Below are positions 49,195 to 53,140 of a DNA stretch of 53,140 bases, in pieces (within the stretch, counting starts at the first letter, position 1; each line of letters begins with the position of its first letter). The notes under the pieces are model-generated. The model saw nothing but the letters and a program-made list of their open reading frames with translations, was not told the origin of the DNA and did not search any database. Source of the DNA: Enhydrobacter aerosaccus (GTDB taxonomy: Bacteria; Pseudomonadota; Alphaproteobacteria; Reyranellales; Reyranellaceae); assembly GCA_903915535.1 (NCBI GenBank), contig CAIWTJ010000180.1, positions 1-53,140 of the forward strand, read 5' to 3'. Made by a program: the position numbers and the translations under genes.

Positions 49195-49435
49195 CGAGCA
49201 AAGCGCGTACCTTGTCGACGACGTCGGAGACGGTGCGCACGGACTTGAAATCCTGCGGTGAGACCCGCTTTCCCGTCAGCTCCTGCAGCTTCACGACCAG
49301 ATCGACAGCATCGATGCTGTCGAGATCGAGATCCTCATAGAGCCGGGCGTCCGGGCGAATCTTTTCCGGCGGCACCTCGAACATCTCCGTGAGACGGTGC
49401 GCGAGGTGATCGTAGACCTCGTCCTTCGACAGCAT
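49187..49435 (-). CDS. apeF: Acyl carrier protein ApeF
   Basis: This 82-residue carrier protein has the phosphopantetheine attachment site DLDLDSIDAVDL with S40. Two different carrier proteins are typical of APE systems. It follows apeE by 8 nt and overlaps apeG by 8 nt. The transferase at 51792-52499 should activate it. Confidence 0.92.
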   Translation of the reverse strand: MLSKDEVYDHLAHRLTEMFEVPPEKIRPDARLYEDLDLDSIDAVDLVVKLQELTGKRVSPQDFKSVRTVSDVVDKVRALLDA

Positions 49436-49443
49436 GATTGCCT

Positions 49444-49719
49444 CTATTTTCCCCGCTTCATTCTGACGAACTTCGCCAGGCTCTCGACGCTGCGAAAGTA
49501 CGATTTGACCTCGTCCGTGGCAGTTTCGATGGTAATCCCGTAACGCTTGCGTAACGCCACGCCAATTTCAAGCGCATCGATCGAGTCCAGTCCGAGCCCT
49601 CCCTCGAACAGCGACTCCCCGACGTCGATCGACGACGGCTCGACCTCCTCGAGTTTGAGCGCCGAGACGATCAGCTCTCTGATTTCGTTCTCGAGATTAT
49701 CCGACGGAGATGCGTTCAT
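49444..49719 (-). CDS. apeE: Acyl carrier protein ApeE
   Basis: This 91-residue carrier protein has the attachment motif GLGLDSIDALEI with S46. I start at ATG 49719, where the carrier fold begins; the open frame runs upstream within apeD. It overlaps the end of apeD by 23 nt. The assignment of E versus F follows gene order only. Confidence 0.9.
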   Translation of the reverse strand: MNASPSDNLENEIRELIVSALKLEEVEPSSIDVGESLFEGGLGLDSIDALEIGVALRKRYGITIETATDEVKSYFRSVESLAKFVRMKRGK

Positions 49720-50473
49720 TATAGAAACTTTCAAGCTGTCGCACGATGCCGCGCACCACTTTAGAGCGATGTTCGTAGCCCTGCCAGCTTCCGGCCCGGA
49801 TCCAGCCTGCTGACGAGACGTGAAAGCGGGGGCGACGGGCTGGAATCGCCCACCAGGGCACATTTTTGACCAGCATCGGCGGGTTGCAGTCGATCGTCAT
49901 GATCTGGATGTCGGCCTTGAGCAGTGTCGCGATATGGGCAAAGCCGCGATGGAAGCGAAGGGGCACGCCGGGACGCGACCGCGTGCCCTCGGGGAAGATG
50001 ATCAAGCTGCGGCCGTCGGCCAGCGCGGCGCGGCAGGCTTCGATCATGGCCTCCGGGTCGAGGTCGCTCGGCACGTAGTCGCAACTCTGCATGATACGGC
50101 CGAGGAAGAGGCTGTCCCACAGTTCGCGCTTCACGATGCACTGCGCGCGCGGGATCAGCGCCTGCAACAGCACGATGTCGATCAGCGTCGGGTGGTTGGC
50201 CACGACGATCGTCCCGCGACTGTCGCGCAACGGTGCCGGATCGTCGATGACGACTTCGATGATGCCCAGGAATTTCATCATCCCGACGAAGCCCTGGAAC
50301 GCACGTTGCAGGAGCTTATGATAGCGGGCGCGGCGTTGCCCCGGCCCCGTAACCAGACCCACCAGCGGAAAGATCACGCCGGCGAGAAACGCGCCGCCGC
50401 CCAAAAAGATGACGAACGACAAGCCGGTGCCAGCCAAACGCCACGCCAAGTCGAGGTACCTAAAAAGAAACAC
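49697..50473 (-). CDS. apeD: Lysophospholipid-type acyltransferase ApeD
   Basis: This 258-residue PlsC-family protein has an N-terminal hydrophobic helix, the catalytic NHPTLIDIVLL (H-x4-D) and the substrate motif FPEGTRSRPG. It may acylate the pigment's glycolipid anchor. The best start is GTG 50473, 14 nt inside apeC; the frame is open to 50638, but those codons lie under apeC and look random. Confidence 0.88.
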   Translation of the reverse strand: MFLFRYLDLAWRLAGTGLSFVIFLGGGAFLAGVIFPLVGLVTGPGQRRARYHKLLQRAFQGFVGMMKFLGIIEVVIDDPAPLRDSRGTIVVANHPTLIDIVLLQALIPRAQCIVKRELWDSLFLGRIMQSCDYVPSDLDPEAMIEACRAALADGRSLIIFPEGTRSRPGVPLRFHRGFAHIATLLKADIQIMTIDCNPPMLVKNVPWWAIPARRPRFHVSSAGWIRAGSWQGYEHRSKVVRGIVRQLESFYNERISVG

Positions 50474-51248
50474 GGCGCCAGATCCAGTCGGAGCGCCGGC
50501 CAACCACTCGGGCGCTCGACGCGTTGGAGAGAAAAAACCGCAGGAAGTCGGTGGCCATGGTCGCAGACGGCGCTTCGCCAGTCGTACGCGTGGCAGGCTG
50601 AAGCGCGATATCTTCGCCGGGCGCACCGTTTGGGCCACCTATCGTCAGGGCGACGATCAAGGGGAGGCTCGCGTCGTCGGCTTCGCGGAAGGCGTTGTAT
50701 TCCGCGGGCAGAGGTTCGTCAGCGTACACAACGATCACAGGCTGATCGGGTCGCTCCGCAACGCACATCGCCGCTTCGAGCATTCCCGCCGCGAAACTGT
50801 CCCAGCCGGCCGATAGGGCGGTGTGGCCCATTCGATTGTCCGAATGGATCGACAGCAACCCGAGCAAGGCGTGGTGGATCGCCATGCTGAAGTCGGTGGG
50901 GGACGGCAGGGTCTCCGACTCGATGTCCTTCAGGATGTTGAGCGCGCGCGAAAGTTCACCGTGGCGCGTGCTGAGGACGTAGCGCGGCGCAGGTGAACCC
51001 CCGGCGCATGCGGCGATCGCATTCACCAGGCGTTGTCCAAAAGGACTGAGCCGGCGACGCAGCATCATTGGAAGCGCTTGAGGCAGTACCGCGTCGTCGC
51101 CCTCATGAATCCCGCCGCCGGCCCATGCACGCCACTCCGCCGAAGTCTCACGTCCTGGGGCCCATGCAGCCCATCGGACAACGGCGAACCTTAGCGTCGA
51201 TGTTTGATTCGTGAGCGAAGAAGCCGCCTTGCTTAGGGTGTCGGTCAT
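50460..51248 (-). CDS. apeC: Ketosynthase-like chain length factor ApeC
   Basis: This 262-residue protein matches the ketoacyl-synthase N-terminal-like (Ketoacyl-synt_2) type of APE clusters, shorter than a full ketosynthase. At the nucleophile position it has ALSAGWDSFAAGM, with no cysteine, so it cannot condense by itself and should support ApeO like a chain length factor. ATG 51248 lies 25 nt after lipoprotein A, so both are probably on one transcript. Confidence 0.85.
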   Translation of the reverse strand: MTDTLSKAASSLTNQTSTLRFAVVRWAAWAPGRETSAEWRAWAGGGIHEGDDAVLPQALPMMLRRRLSPFGQRLVNAIAACAGGSPAPRYVLSTRHGELSRALNILKDIESETLPSPTDFSMAIHHALLGLLSIHSDNRMGHTALSAGWDSFAAGMLEAAMCVAERPDQPVIVVYADEPLPAEYNAFREADDASLPLIVALTIGGPNGAPGEDIALQPATRTTGEAPSATMATDFLRFFLSNASSARVVGRRSDWIWRRVSF

Positions 51249-51273
51249 CTCTCAGGAGCCTTCGCGAGCTGCC

Positions 51274-51672
51274 CTATGGCTTTTTCGCCAACTGTTGCTC
51301 GATCGCGGCTTCCAATTCGCGAACGCGTGCGTTGTATCGCTTATGGATCACGCCGTCATGATCGCGGAGATTCACCGAGCCGTTATTATTGATCGAAAAG
51401 CCCTTATCGTCATTAGTAATACTGACGATGGCTGCATGGTCTTCCCACTTTAGCGTAGCCTTGATTTCGGTCGTACCGACACGCTCTACAGTCCAGCCTC
51501 TGGTTTTGGCTGCCGCAGCAATGCCTTCTGAGACTTCAGCGGCGCTCAAGCCGCGCGACGCAGCTGCGACCGGATGATTCTGCACTATATAAATGCGCTC
51601 GACGTTCGTGTTCTCACCCGAGCAGCCGGTCGCGGCTATCGCGAATAGTACAATTGCGATCAGGTTTTTCAT
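51274..51672 (-). CDS. Small lipoprotein A, first gene of the APE operon
   Basis: This 132-residue protein has a signal peptide (KNLIAIVLFAIAATGC) ending in a lipobox-like ATGC, Cys at residue 17. The mature part, about 115 residues, is homologous to lipoprotein B at 37227-37619 along its full length. Charged C-terminal helix IHKRYNARVRELEAAIEQQL may be coiled. It lies directly behind a candidate promoter and 25 nt before apeC. It is AT-richer than the ape genes. No family name is known to me; a function in APE transport or anchoring is an inference from gene position. Confidence 0.8.
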   Translation of the reverse strand: MKNLIAIVLFAIAATGCSGENTNVERIYIVQNHPVAAASRGLSAAEVSEGIAAAAKTRGWTVERVGTTEIKATLKWEDHAAIVSITNDDKGFSINNNGSVNLRDHDGVIHKRYNARVRELEAAIEQQLAKKP

Positions 51673-51687
51673 TTAGCCCCCACACGC

Positions 51688-51716
51688 ATAGTGTTTGGAT
51701 TCACCGCACCGGTCAA
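51688..51716 (-). promoter_or_regulatory. Candidate sigma-70 promoter of the APE operon
   Basis: On the minus strand TTGACC (51711-51716) and CACTAT (51688-51693) are separated by 17 nt. Transcription would start about 10 nt before the ATG of lipoprotein A, leaving a very short leader containing GGGGGCT. The -35 box is strong and the -10 weak. Confidence 0.4.
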
Positions 51717-51791
51717 CCGGGGCGAGAACATTGATGGCGTGGGTGCTTTCTAAAGGTTGCCAATTCAAGTGATCTAACGCTCCATTGCCGG

Positions 51792-52499
51792 ATGACTAGA
51801 GCCGCAACGTCGTCCAAGCATCCGTTGCTTTGGGCAATCGTCGCCATGGACACACCAGAATCTAATGCGCTCTTGGCTCCGAGGTTGAAGAGCGCAAGCA
51901 ACGTTCGATGCCGTACGAACCTGCAGGGGAGGGCAGAAACTCGCCATCGATTGGGACGGGCGCTAGCCTTGCAGTTGTTGGCGCAGACTGGCTCTGGGCC
52001 GTGGAGCGTCGAGACCACGCAGCGGGGAAGGCCGATCGGGATTGGCAGAGGGGGAGAGCGTCATATCTCCATTTCCCATACCGGTTCATTGGTTGCTGCT
52101 GCGGTGAGCATCGTTGGGCCGATTGGTATCGATATTGAGTGGCAGGACCCGGCGCGGGATTTCGTTGGTCTTGCAACAGCCGCGTTCGGCCAATCGGAAG
52201 CACGGGCAGTCGCGATCCAAGGATTGAAGACGTTCTATCGAATCTGGACCGTGCGCGAAGCGATCAGCAAGGCGACGGGGAAAGGCCTAGAGGAGGCGCT
52301 AGACCGGATCGATCGGACGCCGGATGCTTTGGTCGATGGCGCGTGGTCGGTGAGCCAGGGCACGTGGCTGATCGGTCATGATGTACTCAAGGGCGACTTT
52401 AGTATGGCATTGGCTGTTCAGTTGAGTTCAGTCGATGCAATAGCAGCAGTATCGGCGACGTCGATCGCGAGTTCGAGATTTGAAATCGAGAGTCGATGA
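51792..52499 (+). CDS. apeB: 4'-phosphopantetheinyl transferase (Sfp-type)
   Basis: This 235-residue enzyme moves the phosphopantetheine arm from CoA to carrier proteins, presumably ApeE and ApeF. The three family motifs are present: ISISHTG with H96, GIDIEW with D114 and E116, and WTVREAISKATG with E156 and K160. The gene runs opposite to the operon and diverges from lipoprotein A across 119 nt. No good ribosome site marks ATG 51792; ATG 51846 is an alternative. It is AT-richer than the ape genes. The symbol follows role, not position. Confidence 0.85.
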   Translation: MTRAATSSKHPLLWAIVAMDTPESNALLAPRLKSASNVRCRTNLQGRAETRHRLGRALALQLLAQTGSGPWSVETTQRGRPIGIGRGGERHISISHTGSLVAAAVSIVGPIGIDIEWQDPARDFVGLATAAFGQSEARAVAIQGLKTFYRIWTVREAISKATGKGLEEALDRIDRTPDALVDGAWSVSQGTWLIGHDVLKGDFSMALAVQLSSVDAIAAVSATSIASSRFEIESR

Positions 52500-52515
52500 G
52501 GGACGATCGGCTCTC

Positions 52516-52953
52516 CTACTTCAGCTTTACGAAAGTACCCTTCAGCGCCACACCTGCGACGAAAGCCCCTGCGTGACAGACATAGTCCGTCTCGCTCGTT
52601 TTCGTGTTCTTTTTGTAGTAGCTCACGATGTCAACGACTGCATCGGCGCCCAATTGCCTTGCTCGCTCTCGAAGCTGTAGAAGAGCCGATAACATTGCCC
52701 ATCGACAGGCATCGATATCCGGCCTGCCGACCGAGTTGCTCTTCTTGTTGGTCACGAAATCGCCGAAGCTCTTGACGACAGGCGGCGTTGGCTGTCCTCC
52801 AAAATAGTAGGCAATGTCGTGGCCAAGATTCTTCTTCAGTTCAGCATCTTGCATCGCATCGGCGATCGGAAGATTGTATTCAGTGTCTCGAGCATGAGCC
52901 TGGTGAATGAATGTAGAAGCAATAAGCACTGCAACAGATAGCATTCGTCGCAT
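52516..52953 (-). CDS. Small secreted protein, function unknown
   Basis: This 145-residue protein has a signal peptide (MLSVAVLIASTFIHQAHA) and a mature part with the block LGADAVVDIVSYYKKN and a C-terminal GAFVAGVALKGTFVKL, resembling small exported proteins often misannotated as excinuclease ATPase subunit; that link is from memory. It is convergent with the phosphopantetheinyl transferase, 16 nt apart. I chose ATG 52953 over 52971 because it starts the signal peptide properly and GGGGATC lies upstream. Confidence 0.7.
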   Translation of the reverse strand: MRRMLSVAVLIASTFIHQAHARDTEYNLPIADAMQDAELKKNLGHDIAYYFGGQPTPPVVKSFGDFVTNKKSNSVGRPDIDACRWAMLSALLQLRERARQLGADAVVDIVSYYKKNTKTSETDYVCHAGAFVAGVALKGTFVKLK

Positions 52954-53009
52954 TTCGGATCCCCAACACATGCGTGCTTTCTCGGGAAAATATACAGATG
53001 GGTGTCAAC

Positions 53010-53045
53010 GCCGGAGTAAAATTGCATCGGCTGGCCGGAGTAAAA
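53010..53045. repeat. Subterminal direct repeats of the IS-like end
   Basis: GCCGGAGTAAAA occurs at 53010-53021 and again at 53034-53045, 24 bp apart. Repeated blocks near the tips are typical transposase-binding sites of IS21 elements. Confidence 0.6.
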
Positions 53046-53063
53046 GTACATCACGGCTGATGG

Positions 53064-53093
53064 CAGGAAGGCCCCCCGCGGGGGGCCTTCCTG
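53064..53093. terminator. Perfect 30-bp GC-rich palindrome
   Basis: The 30 bases from 53064 to 53093 are a perfect palindrome (outer arms CAGGAAGG/CCTTCCTG, C-tract and G-tract in the centre). It lies 9 nt past the stop of the partial frame at the window end and probably ends its transcript. Confidence 0.55.
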
Positions 53094-53102
53094 CGTCCTC
53101 GT

Positions 53103-53140
53103 TTATTCCTCGGGTGAGCTGTCGGGGATGTCGGTAGCGC
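53103..53140 (-). CDS. C-terminal end of a putative IstB-like protein (partial)
   Basis: Eleven sense codons (ATDIPDSSPEE) and TAA are open to the window edge on the minus strand. Position inside the IS21-like end suggests istB, the ATP-binding helper of the transposase, but the residues alone are too few to identify it. Confidence 0.35.
   Translation of the reverse strand, partial: ATDIPDSSPEE

Larger units (their letters stand above)
53003..53140 (-). mobile_element. End of an IS21-family-like insertion sequence (partial)
   Basis: The last 138 nt look like an IS21 terminus: an end beginning TGTCAACGCCGGAGTAAAA, a subterminal direct repeat, a strong hairpin, then the 3' end of an open frame entering the window on the minus strand. 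Most of the element lies beyond the window. Without the transposase genes the family call is tentative. Confidence 0.55.

Overview
This 53 kb window comes from a GC-rich alphaproteobacterial chromosome. The evidence is the gene order nuoL-nuoM-nuoN-birA-coaX-rnj-mce-DUF1467, a short alphaproteobacterial-type prolyl-tRNA synthetase next to lol genes and dnaE, and the rpsB-tsf-pyrH-frr-uppS-cdsA-dxr-rseP-bamA-fabZ string. A Rhodospirillales-like or Reyranella-like lineage is my guess; the sequence alone does not settle the genus.

Region 1 (1-32.5 kb) is core genome. It holds the end of the complex I operon with a birA/coaX/rnj/mce tail, a purine permease, proS-lolC-lolE-lolD-dnaE with a DUF72 gene coupled to dnaE, the translation and envelope operon from rpsB to fabZ, then gltA, an EamA transporter and gltX on the minus strand. 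The lipid A genes (lpxD, lpxA, lpxI, lpxB) that commonly sit around fabZ are absent here, and the LolC/LolE permease is present as two tandem genes.

Region 2 (32.6-37.2 kb) is a small, AT-richer, gene-poor mobile segment. It has a P4-type tyrosine integrase, an excisionase-like HTH gene, a Cys-rich small protein, an HGGxSTG small protein, orphan genes and decayed sequence.

Region 3 (37.2-52.5 kb) is a complete aryl polyene (APE) pigment operon on the minus strand, in the order apeC-D-E-F-G-H-I-J-K-L-M-N-O-P-Q-R. Almost every junction overlaps by 4 nt. A 4'-phosphopantetheinyl transferase gene diverges from the operon head. No methyltransferase and no aromatic ammonia-lyase are present. ApeH should activate an aryl acid, ApeE/F carry it, ApeO:C and ApeR condense, ApeQ reduces, ApeI/P dehydrate, and ApeD/J/K/L/M/N should lipidate and export the product.

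The observation I find most unusual is that the operon begins and ends with two paralogous small lipoprotein genes (51274-51672 and 37227-37619). About half of their mature residues are identical by hand alignment, and both are AT-richer than the ape genes between them. They are candidate unrecognised components of APE export or anchoring. A small secreted protein gene follows the phosphopantetheinyl transferase, and the window ends inside what looks like an IS21-family element.
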